A DNA stretch of 64,000 bases from Panopea generosa (Eukaryota; Mollusca; Bivalvia; Adapedonta; Hiatellidae). The stretch spans positions 48,052,412-48,116,411 of the forward strand of contig CM055909.1 in the NCBI GenBank assembly GCA_029582155.1, written 5' to 3'. The notes under the pieces are model-generated. The model made no database searches. It saw nothing but the letters and a program-made list of their open reading frames with translations, and was not told the origin of the DNA. Below, piece by piece: positions 39,883 through 51,034 of this stretch (the stretch's first letter is position 1; each line of letters begins with the position of its first letter). The position numbers were made by a program, and so were the translations under genes.

Positions 39883-41338
39883 ATGTCCTCAGAAAAGGAG
39901 AGCCTTATAAAACAGGGAAATAATTCTAAAGGACAAAGTACTGATAACTTGATATCTCTCAAACATTTGGTGCTGTTTCCATCAGTCTTGTTTCAATGTA
40001 TTGGGGTAGGAATTATAGGATATGTTCTTAATGAATGGACACAGTACAAAATTAAAACTGTTTACTTTCCAGAAGGTTCAGTGAAGAACAACATCACTGC
40101 CTGTGGTAATAGGAATCACTCCAGTGAAACATATCAAAAATATAAAACAGTCCAACAGGAAACGTCACAATGGATGATCTATTACAGTTTGGCAATCCAA
40201 ATCACATCATGTGTGAGTAATATAATAATTCCCAGTTATACAGACACATATGGACGTAAACTTTTCTTTGTTCTATCAACATTCGGACAACTTATACGCG
40301 CATTTGTACTGGTTTTAGTAATTTATGCAAATGGAAACTTCATCTTTGTGGTGATAGCAAATGCTGCAGGACTTGCAGGAAGCAACTATGCATTGTTTTC
40401 TGGAACCTTTTCATTTGTGGCCGATGTTACTGTCACAGAAAAGCAGCGTGTGGTTGGCGTAGTTATAATGGAGGCCTTACTCTTGTTTTCTTCCATGCTC
40501 TCTAGCTTGCTCTCTGGTTATCTCATACAAACATTACGTTTTGGATTCTTAAACACAGCTTTGATCAGCACCGTCCTGATATCAATCTCATTCTTCATCA
40601 TAGTTTTTTTTTTACCAGAGACTTTGAGCAAGGAAAACAGATTACAAAAACGTCTTTTATCCAAACAGCAAAGCGCACATTTGATTTCTACATCAGCAAA
40701 GAATTCAAAGGCAAACGATTGTCTTACATATTACTTCTTTTATCATTTACTTTCCATATGCTCTCTAGTTCACACAGAACAACGCTGGAGATTTTATATT
40801 TTCTAGGACAGCCATTTTGCTGGGATCTGGCAGATATCAGTTATTTCTCATTTGCACGACACTCAGCTTTTACAGTTGTTGGCCTGGGCTCTGTGAAGCT
40901 CCTTCAAAAATGCATGTCCAATGAGGCAATAGCAGTACTAAGCACAATATCAAATGCAGGATCTTTCATATTGGAAGCCTTCGCGAAAACCACTTTAATG
41001 ATCTACATGGTACCCGTCGCGGGTGTTTTTTCGTTTCTGATCACTCCGATGATACGAGGAATAATGTCAAATATAACTTCAACAAACAAACAAGGTTCCA
41101 TGTTTGCCATATAGCTGTGGTAGAAAATATCGCCTGTTTGGCCGGATCAAGTACGCAGAATGCGATTTACTCTGCAACTTTATCAATAATGAATGGATTT
41201 GTGTTTCTTGTGTTGGCAGGGCTGTGTGCTATCAATCTTGTGTTACTACTTATGTATTGTTATGTTAAGCCCTATAACAATATTCATACCTCAAAGGGAG
41301 ATGATATTCACAATACTGAAAACTCCAGAGCTATTTAA
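39883..41338 (+). CDS. SLC46-like major facilitator transporter, gene 2 (two frameshifts)
   Basis: Tandem sister of gene 1, same orientation, 2.8 kb downstream, also intronless and 485 codons if register is restored. Starts MSSEKESLIKQGNNSKGQST. It keeps the glycosylated first loop (NNITACGNRNHS), PSYTDTYGRK, GTFSFVADVTVTEKQRVVG, FFLPETLSKEN and GQPFCWDLADIS. One-base deletions near 40637 (after the PETLSKEN segment) and near 41111 (GCCATATAG versus GCCAGTATAG in gene 1) break it into three frames, at sites where gene 1 is intact. Long stretches, such as the helix around AKTTLMIYMVPVAGVF, are nearly identical, suggesting recent duplication or gene conversion. SLC46 is inferred from loop architecture and motifs; the substrate cannot be told. 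Confidence 0.75.
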
Positions 41339-41390
41339 ATAAAAGTGCTTATACGGATACTTTTTTTTTCTTTTCCATAACAATACACAT

Positions 41391-41601
41391 GCAGTAGAGC
41401 TTCCATGGCTCAAACAGAATGGGACCAGACAAAATAGTCCAAGTAAATTGTTGTTCCAGCCAAGTTTTGCTCAACATCATACATGTACATGTATATACAT
41501 TGAAATAGGAATTCGCCTGGGACCAGATAAGTGGTTCGAGCTCTATATATATATGTGTGTGTTCCAGCCATCCTTGTTCCAGCCAAAGAAGTTCTATTGT
41601 A
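41391..41601. mobile_element. Pogo/Tigger-type MITE, short form (family 4)
   Basis: CAGTAGAGCTTCCATGGCTC at the left and CCAAAGAAGTTCTATTGTAT at the right are inverted ends. Subterminal GGGACCAGACAAAATAG and GGGACCAGATAAGTGGTTCG. About 210 bp. Confidence 0.65.
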
Positions 41602-42615
41602 TATACAAATTTTGACAATTCAAGTGTATTTAACCCAAAACTAATAAGTCAAGAACTTGATGCAGATTTGTTGTACTTTAAATGCTATGTATATGTATGT
41701 ATTTTCCTAGTTTTAAAAGTTCTGTAAATTGCTTTGATTTTATTTTAAAATTCAATTAACTCATAAACACTATGTCTTTTATAATGATAAGGTTTAATAC
41801 ACATTTTACAAGGGCTACAATGTCTTGCCCTCCGCTACAGACCTGTGATCAAACATCTCAAGTGGTTTACAAAATATGGAGTAGGCACCAAATATTTAAC
41901 CTATTTCTGACCTTCAACCTTTAAGTGTGACCTTTGATCTACAGACCTTGGTCTGGTATATTTATCCCTGTAAACATTCCAAACATAGCTTCACTCTGTG
42001 CACGCACCATCGTCAGATACCCACGTGTAATCCATTCAGATACTCTCCATTTATCACCCTTGGGATATTACACTACGGTTTGTGCCGTTTCTACCAAGCC
42101 ACAGCGCAGCGATATGATTGGTTCCTTCACGACTTCATGAAGGGACCATTACCCAATCACAACGTTAGTTTTATGTAAATGTTGTATAGTATTTTGTTCT
42201 GTTCTGTTCAAATAAAATGATGCAGAGCTAGCGTAATTTCCTATGGGTGATGTACGGAGAGTATTGGAATTGACACCCATGGGTGATGTGCATGCACCTG
42301 ATCAGTGGTAAACTATGCACCTGTACACAAACTATTAACACCATTGTGGATTATGACAGTTGATCGGAATACTGATGCTGCAGTTCGTTCAAAATGGAAA
42401 AGTCAACAAATCAAATTATTTAGATTTTGAAAACTGACGCATACAATAAAGCGGCAATATATAATTATATATTAAATATGTAAGTTTTATGCATATCTTG
42501 TTGTAATGTTTATTTATGACATCATATTGGGCATTGAATGCCAATACACTCCCTTTAAATCAGAACAATCCACATAAATCAAACCAGAAAAAAATTGTTG
42601 AATTACAATCTCTAA
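41602..42615. other. Unassigned region downstream of SLC46-like gene 2
   Basis: No gene recognised. The overlapping plus frames at 41927-42178 lack coding signs. CCATGGGTGATGTGCATG and CTATGGGTGATGTACGG (42240-42300) form a short direct repeat. Confidence 0.4.
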
Positions 42616-42797
42616 TAAGGCCATCCTTAAAAAAACATTCGTTTTGTGTTCCGACCTAGTATTTTTCATTTGGGTAGGTAGGTAGCTAAATTTATTTTTT
42701 TTGCCAAACTTTGATTTTTAATATCATTTTAAAGAAAAATTAGACAGAAAAAATGAAAACAAATTAAAAGCTTTGAAAGTCAATAAAAAATTTTTGG
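42616..42797. mobile_element. MITE, family 3, 3'-truncated copy
   Basis: AAGGCCATCCTTAAAAAAAC, GGGTAGGTAGGTAGCTAAAT and GCTTTGAAAGTCAATAAAAA match 37675-37860. The right end is missing; nearby 42800-42860 has a short inverted GGCAAATTTGTCAT / ATATTTGCCAAATGAC pair. Confidence 0.65.
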
Positions 42798-42962
42798 CAA
42801 ATTTGTCATATGACGAATATTTACTGATTTGGACCTCATATTTGCCAAATGACAAATTTATGATTATTTGGATATTTCCTTGACCTGCTATTTACAACTA
42901 TTTTTAATTTAGATTTTTAATACCACAGTATATGGTATTCATGTTATAATGTAGAACAAATT

Positions 42963-43206
42963 TAATAATATTTTTTTTAACGCATTTTTTCAACACATTT
43001 CAGGTTGTATATGGCATATCCAGTTTTACTGGTGGAGACCTCAGACTGACTCAGACTGAGTAGAATCATCCATCATCCTTACACAAGTAACTGGAAACTT
43101 TCTCACATAAAGTTTTTGGAGCAAGCGCGACTCGAACCTTCAACTTTAGCGGTGGGAGGTAAGTGATCTTGAGACGGTGTCTTAGAACACATGGCCACGG
43201 AGGAAC
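42963..43206 (-). repeat. SINE, family A
   Basis: CATTTCAGGTTGTATATGGC, ATATCCAGTTTTACTGGTGG, CAAGTAACTGGAAACTTTCT, then a head with GCGCGACTCGAACC and GTCTTAGAACACATGGCC. It sits just 3' of the NOM1-like exon 2. Confidence 0.8.
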
Positions 43207-43237
43207 CAATTTAATAATAAAGCTTATTGATTCTGAC

Positions 43238-43369
43238 CTGTAGTTTCTGCCTAGCTTTTCTTTTCTTTTTTCTTTTTTTTACCGACTCCAACTTCTTCAA
43301 TTTCGCTTCTTTATGCTCTTGTACTGCGGATTCTCGTTTTGCTTTGTCCACATCTTTTTTTGTCGGAAT
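43238..43369 (-). CDS. NOM1: NOM1-like exon 2
   Basis: 44 codons from IPTKKDVDKAKRE to RKARQKLQ, bounded by acceptor TTTGGCAG and donor GTCAGA. Open throughout, and phase 0 at both ends. Confidence 0.5.
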
Positions 43370-46208
43370 CTGCCAAATAAAAAAATTTTTAAAAAAATTA
43401 ACATGCTATTGGATTTGCATATCATTTATTCAATGATCATAACTGTAAATGATTATAAAAAAAAAAATGTTTTTCAAAATACTGTAGTGAGTGTACAATT
43501 TAAAAAAAAATCTTAAATGTTCATCCAAATTTTTTTTAACTGACAGAATGGAAAACAGTGCCGGGAGTGTTCAGATTGAACTCTTAATGCACCGTTTTCA
43601 AAGGCCTACTGTGATTGATGTGGGAAAACACGTATCTATGGAGTAAAGGGTTAGATCTCCTCAAAGTATTGCATACTTTTACAGTACCTTGTCCAAATAA
43701 AGCATTTGGGAGTGTGTTTGAAAATACTGTCAAACCCACCAGGAGTCAAACTGGAGAACTCTCGGTCTTGGAGGAACAAGCATGCTAACCACTAGACCTT
43801 CCCAACTACTATCGTGGTCTATTGCCACATATTCTTTGATCTACTTATTGGTATTTATAAATGACTCCAGTGGCATAACTAGCCCAAAAATGAGCAAGCC
43901 CATCATGTTCTGGGGGATCTGGGGGCGTGTACAACAAGAAAAGTTTGATTTTAAGAATGCATTTCATGTGTTTTGGGGTATTTTCTGAAGATATAACAAT
44001 ATATATTTGCAAGAATATGTGCAAACCAGAGCATTGTGTTACAAAGGCAGCTATGCCAAGGGGCTCCAAGCATAAATCTTATCAAAATTGGAATAACCTA
44101 CCAAGTTGTGTTAAAGCCAGTACCAGCCTAAATTTTATGGGTTGTCTGGCCACAGTAAAATTCTAAACAAGTCTTGTTTTTAATACTATAAACGTAGTTT
44201 ATTTTAAATAAAAATGTATAGCTTTGTTGTTTTTTAAACCGTATTTCAATTTTTACTATTTCTTTTGTTGTTCTCCGACAGGGCCTCCAAGTAATAATTA
44301 GAAATTTATTGTTTGGAGTAATATGTAGATGTAGATGAAAATGGTTTCTTCTTCTTCCAAGTAATTCATCCCTCAGGAACTGAGTATTCTCGAATTGAGT
44401 GTATGTACATGTGGAGTTGAGGACCAAATGTGTTTAGTTCAAATCACATATATACAGGTTAAAAACTGGGTTCTAGGATGATTACTACATGGCATCCCGC
44501 AACTTCATCTTGAAGGATAATAGGCTGGGAGTCGCGATCAGTTACAGAGTCTGATGCTACTCGGGAAGAAGGAATGTAGATGACAATTAACATTTGACTG
44601 TGGGATCGTGAATCTCGAAGTAGAATTGTTTCATCCATAATATTTGAACAACTGAAATAGAAAAGTCAGTGTTAACTTTACTTTCTGATACCAGAGCTAG
44701 AATTTAACTTTTTTGTGCACTGGCAATTTTGGCAAATGCCTAAAATTTCAACTGGCCAAATTTGAAACCAACTGGCCAAACCAATTTTCGCAGAAACTTG
44801 TAGTCCTAAATGTCTTAATAAACCCAAAATTAATTGTTTCAAAGCCTGCGTGTTATTGAATATGCATTATTAGCTTGTATTTATTTTTATAGACAATTGT
44901 ATCAAGCTTATTATATATGTTAACCCTTTACTTCATATATACGCCTTTTGAAACCTCTAATATAGACACCTTTGGACACCTAATATAGAAGGCTTTTGAA
45001 TTATTTAGTGAATTATGTTTATATTAACTGACAGAGTGGGAAAACAGTGCAGGAAGTGTTCAGATTTGCTCATTACGAGCAATCTGAACTCTTCCTGCAC
45101 TGTTTTCAAAAGCCTTCTGTGATTGGTGCGGGAAAATGTGTATCTATGGAGTAAAAGGTTAAGGTACAATTCAAAGCAGTACTTTACGAAACAAAATATT
45201 TTAAATTATAAAATTATCACTGTTATTTATTATACTACCATAAATAAATGCATACAATGATATATCATAAATAAACACTTTTAACTTAACAAAAATATGA
45301 ATCATGGATTCAACAATACCAAGTGCACAGAGACGGAGATTGAGACATACATACATTTCTATTTATAGAATTAATATAGCCAATGGCTGTTCCTTTTAAA
45401 ATTAGATCTAGCCAAGGATGATTGTTTAACATGTGTAAATGTTGAGCTGTCACTCCCATTTCATTACAGTATTGGCGGAAGGATTACTTCTCTTTTTCCT
45501 TCTTGGGACTCACTTTCATTCATTGGTTCAATGTAGAAAAAGATGTTATTTTATCAGCCATTTTAACAGCTGACAAAATATGTAAACAATAAATTTGACA
45601 GGTTTCAACTTTACTTTTATTTTATAGAGTGAATGAGGGATTGATCAAACTAGACGCAGTCTACTCATTATATGTGAGGGTTTTAACTTTACTTTCCTTT
45701 TTGCAGAATGGAATCGAAATAAAAACAAATTGACGCAGTCTTCTCATATAAATATTTAATACATGTCATTGACAATCGTGCTGCTAGGGGGTAATTTGGC
45801 ACGAGAAGCAAAAGAAATTGGGTAAAATTGACAAGAACTCGTTATTTTTACCAGGATAATACTTGTTTATTTTCAAAAATCTATAAAATGGATACACTAA
45901 GTAATTTTCTCAACTTGAAATCAACTCGCAAAAAATGCCAGCTTCTAGCGAGTGCTTAAATTCGAGCCGTGTGATACATGTAAATATTGCAATTTCAAAA
46001 CTCATACCGGTTTCCTTAAACTGAAGGCAAGTTTTCTGGACTTTTTCAGCTGTCTTTCTTCTTTTCTTCTTTCTTTCCTGCTCGGCTGTTTCTTTATGCC
46101 TTTGCTGTGAGCGCGTCCGGATCCAGATTTAACCAGATCTTTAACTTCAGACCGGAATTTCTTCAAATTTGGCTGATCTTTAATTTGCTGTTTCTTTCTT
46201 TTAGTCAT
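43238..46208 (-). CDS. NOM1: NOM1-like nucleolar protein, first two exons only
   Basis: Exon 1 46008-46208 (67 codons) joins in phase 0 to exon 2 43238-43369 (44 codons). The protein begins MTKRKKQQIKDQPNLKKFRS, has PSRKERRKEERQLKKSRKLA, and exon 2 reads IPTKKDVDKAKRESAVQEHK then a Lys/Arg-rich end. The RKExRKEERxLKKxRK block followed by IPT and a basic coiled segment resembles the N-terminus of NOM1, a nucleolar MIF4G/MA3 protein of 18S rRNA maturation. I found no exon for MIF4G or MA3, so the gene is partial here. Start 46208 was chosen for its AAAATGA context; an in-frame ATG at 46250 is also possible. Basic low-complexity sequence makes the family call moderate; donor GTATGA and acceptor TTTGGCAG are good. 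Confidence 0.55.
43540..43655. mobile_element. piggyBac-like MITE, right-half fragment
   Basis: CTGACAGAATGGAAAACAGT, GTTCAGATTGAACTC (hairpin loop region deleted), TTCAAAGGCCTACTGTGATT and TCTATGGAGTAAAGGGTTAG. Matches 15906-16157; the left end is lost. Confidence 0.65.
43715..43805 (-). repeat. tRNA-like SINE head fragment
   Basis: CCAGGAGTCAAACTGGAGAA and CATGCTAACCACTAGACC read as B- and A-box-like sequences on the minus strand. Confidence 0.4.
43990..44166 (+). pseudogene. Possible LINE C-terminal remnant
   Basis: A plus-strand frame reads SYQNWNNLPSCVKASTSLNF, resembling the WNxLPxxVxxAxSLxxF end common to jockey/CR1-class polymerases. Only this short motif is visible. Confidence 0.35.
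44167..44921. other. NOM1-like intron 1, part
   Basis: 44490-44640 on the minus strand loosely resembles a LINE C-terminus (STFLLPE then PSLLSFKMKLR, with stops). Otherwise nothing recognised. Confidence 0.3.
44922..45162. mobile_element. piggyBac-like MITE, complete copy 2
   Basis: TTAACCCTTTACTTCATATA to CTATGGAGTAAAAGGTTAA, bounded by TTAA. The internal hairpin at 45040-45107 has the same arms as in copy 1 (GAAAACAGTGCAGGAAGTGT), with a few changes at the loop. Confidence 0.75.
45163..46007. other. NOM1-like intron 1, part
   Basis: AT-rich; no exon or repeat recognised. TTTTAACTTTACTTT..TTTT near 45605 and 45675 is a short direct repeat. Confidence 0.4.
46008..46208 (-). CDS. NOM1: NOM1-like exon 1
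   Basis: 67 codons, strongly basic, ending SLRKP before donor GTATGA. The frame closes with TGA immediately inside the intron. Confidence 0.55.
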
Positions 46209-47974
46209 TTTGGAAATATGCTGTAATGTTTCTATATATATTTCGAACAATAACTTGTAAATTTAGCAATAACCATTTAGTTCGTGTTGCCTCATGGGCG
46301 CAGCCATTTTGATCCAATTCCGAGTAAGAGGGACGCTTACAATAATGTCTATCTGAACGTCGGTAGTGTTAACTTCGACGGCGGTGATAAAGACGGTGTC
46401 GACGTTATACAAATTTATTTATAGTCGGTTACATATATATATATAATACAGACAACATTAGCTATGTTTAATAGAAAAATCCTAATAATAGTACTGTCCC
46501 CACTATCATAAGTCTTTAGAATTAAATTCTGTTGAACGTTTATATTTAGGTAGTGCGACATATATTGCTCGTCTCTAAGAGGTATTTCTTATTTTGTGTC
46601 TCCCGAGCTAGGGTTATGGACAGCAAACCAGATATACAAAATATAAACAAAAGCTGTCCATAAAACGCCTCATTTAATCATGCTAATGTTTAGGTTGAAC
46701 TATATAATCATCGATACTATAAGCAAACTTATTTGTGCTATAAGCTGTTTTGTTTGTTCTAATATAATGGTTTTACAAAAAGTAAACAACCATATTTGCA
46801 CTCAATTTAAGTATAAACAGATTTGCATAGCACCATTAGTGTCTTGGACCTCAGGAGTGGATTAGGATAAGCCAATACTTATAATAAGTGATCTACGACT
46901 GAATATGGTTAATGAATTCTTCAACGAAGTTGGAGTCCGTGTGGTTCCTGCTAAGAATTGAATCACTGTCAATCTCTGGAGAGGGGTAGGAATCCTCCGA
47001 ATGGGTGTCATGTTCACTATTGTGGTTAAATAAACAACCCCTGTGTGGTTCCAGGGAGCAATGAGTGATGGCAAGAATAGGATCACTGTGGCTTATGCAT
47101 GTCAAATGAAGCGATAAATTGAGTAATATGATAGAATTTGATGAAACTCTGCAGTTCTGCAGGTATCAACGTTCTAGGTTCATATTCTGCATATTCATTT
47201 GTTGATGTATTTTTTAAATCTGTATGTTAATTTGTTGTTTTTGTACATGTAGAGTGAACCTGGAATATTCCTTCTTGTTGGTGTTGAATAACCTAAAAAA
47301 AACCGTAAAACCCTATTCGTTCGTTCAATGAAGTTAGAAGTTAAGAAAAATCATCTATTTCAATTAAAAATGATAATAAAATAAGTAATTATAAGCACCG
47401 AATCCATAAAGTAAGTTAGTGATAAGTTATAAGCAACTAGAAACTAAATAAGTTCACCGAAAAGCCATATATCAGTCATAGAGCAACTAATCACCAATTT
47501 ATTTTTAATAATCCTCTTTTCCTGCTTGCCAAAATTACAAGGGGTAACACAATTTTAAACTACCTGTAACTCAGTTTTAAGGAGTATCGCCAGGTCTTTT
47601 CATCAGCAAAATTTAATGCAAAATAATATATTTTCAGTATGTATTTCTTCTTAAATTCTTGATCGATTTCAATTATTCAAAAAATATAAATACAGAATAC
47701 ATTGAATTTCAATAATAAGTGAAAAAGTTAAAAGCTACTGACAAGTTTTTCCAGCGAAAAATATTTTGTAAATTTAATCGCTATCACCAACTCATTTCAA
47801 CTGTCTGTATCTCTTTCATTTGATAATGGATTCTAAATGTATTTTCAGTTTCAGAAACAAGATAATGAAGCTTTTTAAAATTATAAACATTTTATAAATC
47901 GGTTAATGAATAAATAAGTAAGTATAAGAACCACCAACTACTCTTTCTTATATACCTAATCTTAACACTACCAC
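46209..47974. other. NOM1-like upstream region and unassigned DNA
   Basis: 46290-46420 is comparatively CpG-rich (GACGTCGG-type strings, TCGACGGCGG) and is the likely NOM1-like promoter and 5' UTR. Farther up, a 70-codon minus frame at 46893-47105 with an acidic segment (NSEHDTHSEDSYPSPEIDSD) may be a terminal exon of something or chance. No other gene seen. Confidence 0.35.
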
Positions 47975-48970
47975 CAGGTTTAAAACTGGTCCTTTCTTGC
48001 AGACTTCTGGTCTCGGATGAATTATTTTCGTAGCATCAGTAAAAACTATGCCAAAGAGTCAACAGTGGCAATATGGACATTTATATAGAATACAAATAGT
48101 AGAGGTCCTAAGACTCAGCCTTGGGGTATTCCAGAGTTGACATTTCACCAATCTGATAGTTCCACATTGATCCCCTTTTGTTGGTACCTGTTGCTTCGGA
48201 AGCTATCTATTCAAATTATTTTTTTTTTTAATACTTTGATATTATATGCTTCAAGTTTGTTTCAATAGCCTTTTGTGCGGGTGAGTGAAAAGGTGTTTTG
48301 GAAATCCGTGTTTATGCAATCTATTGATGCTGCGCTGTCTGACTGTTCTGTTCCTATGTTTATGTTGAGTAGTTGAATTGATGTTGAACGGCCAGAGATA
48401 AATCCAAATTTAGAGAAAAGTGGCTCTCCATGTATTTAAGTATATATTCCCTTATTATTGCCTCATTTGTTTTGCATATATAGATGTTGGTCCATAGTAT
48501 TTGTTGATGGACCTCTCTATTTAATTATAGTTAAAACTTATTTATTTTACTTTGATTGTGAAACAAGTTCTTACAAATTAGGCAAATCACACTCAAAGTC
48601 TTCCTGGTTAGAACCAGTACTAAGCATATGCGGAAAAGTGTCTTGCTCAAGGACACCACACATAACCGTGGCGGAGGATCGAACGTATGACCCTCTGATC
48701 ATGGGATCGGTGCTCTACCACTGGACCACACACTCCACTACCGTATTTAATTCTTCATTCCATGCATCTTATAAGGACATTTTCTTTGGTTGATTGGAAA
48801 AGATACTGAAGGGGTAGGATATTGAATCTGATGTTTCTTTCAAGAAGTTTGGATGTATTTTATTAAATCCTGATAACTTATCAATTGTTTAACCTTATTA
48901 ATTATATTTTTTTACCATATCTGGATTTACTACGAGTGGTTCCAAATGACACTTTGCATTTTTCTTTGTT
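47975..48970 (-). pseudogene. LINE reverse transcriptase remnant C, split by a SINE
   Basis: On the minus strand, 5' to 3': DKLSGFNKIHPNFLKETSDS (near 48830), then the nested SINE, then EAIIREYILKYMESHFS, FISGRSTSIQLLNI, IDCINTDFQNTFSL, LSDW, SGIPQG(stop)VLGPLLFVFYIN and FTDATKIIHPRP. The last is a decayed FADDTKI catalytic box. Frames shift and stops occur, so it is dead. Different family from fragments A and B (GIPQGxVLGPLLFxxYIN type). Confidence 0.75.
48524..48738 (-). repeat. SINE, family C, nested in LINE remnant C
   Basis: AACAAGTTCTTACAAATTAG, GTTAGAACCAGTACTAAGCA, TCTTGCTCAAGGACACC, head with GAGGATCGAACGTATGACC and GTGCTCTACCACTGGACC. LINE coding similarity resumes on both sides. 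Confidence 0.75.
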
Positions 48971-49830
48971 ATTTCTTATTCAACATAAATAATTGTAAGA
49001 AATTTATAAGTAAAACATATCATGTAAAATGCATTTAAGAAAATCTGTGAAATACAACAGGTTGCCATGGAAAGATACCATGGAGTAACATTTACAGAAA
49101 CATAGGGAAACCTGTTTTAAAATATTACAAAATCGTATTTCTTTCTTTATAAATAATGTTAGTTCAAGTTCTTAGCTATTCACAAAATATGTTTAATGCT
49201 TGCTTGAAACCCTACTGCAAATCAGTTTTTAGATGATATTCAAATTTTTAAAATCATTTTGTAAGATGTGCGATAGTTCCAATATACATGTATGTCAATT
49301 TTAGTAATACAACTTTATCTTAATTTTAGGCAGAAGTCAAGATGAGCAGTATTTTTTAATGCAAATTAATGCATTGTAGTGATCCTGTCTTTTTATTACA
49401 TGACTTTTGTATGTATAGGTCAGAGGTGCCTCAGTGGCCGGTCTAGTTTTGTCTCTCTTAATTCTTATATAGAATAGCATACAATTTCTTTTATAAACTG
49501 TAATGTATAAGTGTACATATGATGAAACGTTGATAAACTATTAAACTAGGCATTGTTATAAAAAACTTCATGTAAGTGTCCAAATAAATAACACTAGCTG
49601 CAAAGTTATTTGCCAACCTTAATGAAGGGAAACAAATCTGATTAGACTATACTACTTTTAGAAGCAAAAGTTATTTTCCATTAATTCAAACCTCTCTTGT
49701 GTAACAGTATTTTGTTAGTATAATAATCACAACGCTCTTAAATATCTTGATGGAAATTAAAAATCTGCACATAAGTCTATGGTGACATAAAAAGAAATTC
49801 CAAGCTACCATTTGAGCTATGAAGTCAGGG
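48971..49830. other. Unassigned AT-rich region
   Basis: Nothing recognised; 49420-49445 (GAGGTGCCTCAGTGGCCGGT) is vaguely tRNA-head-like. Confidence 0.35.
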
Positions 49831-50035
49831 GTCATATTCATCAACCATTCTTAAGAATATTCTTCGACTTGAACTCAAGAATGAATTTTGCAAGCATGCA
49901 AGGACACTTTATATATAGTCAAATAAACTCTTGCAATTATTCTATCTGCCACGGCAAGTAAGATATCAGAGGTTGAAATTTGGATTTTCAAGTTAAAGTC
50001 TAAGAATATCCCCAAGAACGGTTGGTGAATATGAC
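49831..50035. mobile_element. MITE, family 5, with GTCATATTCA inverted ends
   Basis: Left GTCATATTCATCAACCATTC, right (minus strand) GTCATATTCACCAACCGTTC: inverted ends of about 36 bp with few mismatches, extending through ATATTCTT. About 205 bp, single copy in the window, no coding capacity. Confidence 0.7.
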
Positions 50036-50129
50036 ACGTGATTTGAACCTCGTGGGACTAGTTAGCTGCATGAAGATGTGTATGATGGACACCCAACTTA
50101 GCGTGAAGCAAGACTGACCAGGTTTGCAA

Positions 50130-50345
50130 GTGTCGGGGCTTTTTTCCTCGAAATTTGGAAAAAAACCCAGAATGATTGAGGTTTAAGGCTTTAGGAAAAT
50201 AAAGAGTAACAGCTTTTGAGTTATTATGCAAGATATTTTTGGTCTCAAATGGGAGTAAAACATATTTTTTTTAATATGGAAGTAGCCAAATTTTGGCCTC
50301 TGTTTAATAAGGTAAAAAAATACCTGAGCATGTAATTTTTTTTTC
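50130..50345. repeat. Dispersed repeat related to 37507-37680
   Basis: GGGGCTTTTTTCCTCGAAAT and GGCTTTAGGAAAATAAAGAG resemble the region around the poly-G tract at 37.5 kb. Boundaries uncertain. Confidence 0.4.
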
Positions 50346-50689
50346 TGGTCTTATAAAATATTTAACACTCAATACCAGGTTGGAAACAACTGCTTCTTTA
50401 ATTACCACAACTTAAATCATATGGAGTAGTTGGTAGCTTTTGTCCGCAAATCTTCATATTAGTTATTTTTGTTTTCGGTATCATGAAGAAGAAAAAAAGA
50501 CAGTACAAGTATTATGCATATAAAAATAGTTTATTACATTGGTTACTTTTGTCATGGTGCAGTACATTCACACGTTTATCACATAACTAGCGGTTACAGC
50601 AGTGTAATAAGCTGGTGAGATATATTTAGTATCAACCTAGTGTAATATCACTCACCACTATTTGATACTAAAATATTTTTAGCTTAATT
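50346..50689. other. Unassigned spacer
   Basis: Nothing recognised. Confidence 0.4.
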
Positions 50690-50855
50690 ACAAAAAAAGC
50701 TCAGAGCCTGCATTATTCGCTCTCAAGTCAGAATCCGGTGTAGAACTGTAATACCAAGCATTGTTTCTGCAAGGCCATCGGGTCGAATGAGTGATCCAAC
50801 CCACAACCCCTGGTGTGAGCGGCCAATACTTTACCCATTGCACTACTGATTCATT
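50690..50855 (-). repeat. SINE, family B
   Basis: AAAGCTCAGAGCCTGCATTA, GTAGAACTGTAATACCAAGC, GCCATCGGGTCGAATGAGTG, CAACCCCTGGTGTGAGCGGC: a diverged minus-strand copy of 9410-9575. Confidence 0.7.
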
Positions 50856-51034
50856 GCTAGATTAAATATATAAAGCAACACTACACATGTATATTATTTT
50901 ATATTGTGTGTATAAATGTATGTATATTTAATAATTATATAAATAAACATGTATCATCAATAAATTCCTGCAAGTCGTTAATCACAGTAAAAATGGCATC
51001 TCATCAATGTAAACATATGTAACTCTTTGCTTAA
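50856..51034. other. AT-rich spacer
   Basis: Nothing recognised. Confidence 0.4.

Noticed and set aside
46862-47105. Terminal exon of an unknown gene
   Set aside because: Two overlapping minus frames, no partner exon and no recognised domain. Kept only as a remark in the region entry.
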